Of a DNA stretch of 64,000 nucleotides, positions 63,553 through 64,000 are shown in pieces; within the stretch, counting starts at the first letter, position 1, and each line of letters opens with the position of its first letter. Location: the NCBI RefSeq assembly GCF_001907975.1, contig NZ_CP017834.1, forward strand, positions 1,006,718 to 1,070,717. The letters run 5' to 3'. A model generated the notes under the pieces. That model had not been told where the DNA came from, made no database searches, and saw only the letters and a program-made list of their open reading frames with translations. The DNA comes from Silvanigrella aquatica (GTDB taxonomy: Bacteria > Bdellovibrionota_B > Oligoflexia > Silvanigrellales > Silvanigrellaceae). A program made the position numbers and the translations under genes.

Positions 63553-64000
63553 CTACATTAAGAGGGGGTAATTTTGTTCATTTTTAGCAATACTTTTTTC
63601 AATGGTTGAATTCACAATAGCTTGCACGCTTCCTGTTAACTTATCACGTAGGGATTCTTTTTTAGGAGTAAAAATTTGATAAACTTGATAATTCTTACTA
63701 CATTCCAATAGGTAATCGTCCGTTGTTTTAAGTTCATCTACTAATTTAAGTTCGAGTGCCTTTAATCCATACCAATATTCACCGGTAGCAACCACATCAA
63801 GATCTACAGTGTTACGATATTTTTGCACATGATTTTTAAATAAAGTATGGACATCTTCAATTTGTTCTTGGAATTTTGCTTTTTTCTTTTCCGTAATTTC
63901 TCCTAGTGGTGTGAGTGTTCTTTTATATTCCCCTGCTGTGATTTCAAGATATTCAATATCATTTTTATTCAGTAATTTATTTAAATTGGGCAAGCTAGCA
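63553..64000 (-). CDS. sohB: Peptidase S49 SohB-like (partial, N-terminus outside window)
   Basis: The C-terminal 149 residues of a SohB/SppA-type inner-membrane peptidase; the reading frame is open to the window edge. Recognisable from PNLNKLLNKNDIEYLEITAG and EYKRTLTPLGEITEKKK, the GEYKRT catalytic-lysine region of SohB, and FKNHVQKYRNTVDLDVVATG. The missing part would hold the signal anchor and the serine. It ends 9 bases before the SIS gene, probably an operon. Confidence 0.85.
   Translation of the reverse strand, partial: ASLPNLNKLLNKNDIEYLEITAGEYKRTLTPLGEITEKKKAKFQEQIEDVHTLFKNHVQKYRNTVDLDVVATGEYWYGLKALELKLVDELKTTDDYLLECSKNYQVYQIFTPKKESLRDKLTGSVQAIVNSTIEKSIAKNEQNYPLLM

Overview
The window is a chromosomal stretch of a low-GC, Gram-negative, flagellated bacterium. 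It carries outer-membrane proteins, type VI secretion (T6SS) genes, System I cytochrome c maturation genes, flagellar rod and MS-ring genes, PilZ and receiver proteins and sigma-54 regulators. The AT-rich composition with this gene mix, including secreted papain-like proteases and Hsp70 paralogues, fits the Bdellovibrionota/Oligoflexia (for example a Silvanigrella-like organism). That placement is an inference from gene content; no 16S gene is present. I saw no tRNA, rRNA, CRISPR array, insertion sequence or prophage.

Layout. 1-7.9 kb: partial rmuC, a DUF2058 protein, a DsbA-like oxidoreductase, a cytochrome c, a receiver-PilZ protein, CheR, a PilZ-acyltransferase fusion and CdsA. 8.0-12.0 kb: an unusual three-gene operon of a divergent Hsp70, an unknown 475-aa protein and a small protein with a J-domain-like segment whose HPD reads PPD. 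12.0-14.1 kb: two tandem secreted papain-like proteases, then an 800-bp AT-rich spacer with several palindromes. 14.9-24.2 kb: a receiver-TPR protein, rpsB-tsf, thrS-cyclophilin, adenine/adenosine deaminase, a solute-binding protein and a small collagen-like secreted protein. 24.3-28.7 kb: an OafA-type acyltransferase with no standard start codon, lipA, and a PhoU protein with an extra C-terminal domain. 28.9-35.2 kb: an AMIN/TPR protein, an AAA+ regulator lacking the GAFTGA loop, then flgB-flgC-fliE-fliF.

35.5-55.8 kb is a T6SS locus in two convergent units. The + strand unit is tssB-tssC-hcp-tssE-tssF-tssG-tssA plus an HTH protein. The - strand unit is a TssJ-like protein, a beta-rich protein, tssK, tssL, tssM and vgrG. 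Beside it lies a two-component pair: a membrane histidine kinase and an NtrC-type regulator with an intact GAFTGA. A well-matched sigma-54 promoter (35504-35520) and an upstream 17-bp palindrome (35315-35331) precede tssB, so the sequence supports a model in which this pair switches on the sheath/baseplate operon. No ClpV (TssH), PAAR or obvious effector lies in the window.

55.9-64 kb: hemF, a CcmF-CcmH fusion and a CcmI-like protein (haem supply and cytochrome c assembly), a small unknown protein, an outer-membrane beta-barrel, a SIS-domain sugar-phosphate isomerase/deaminase and a partial SohB protease.
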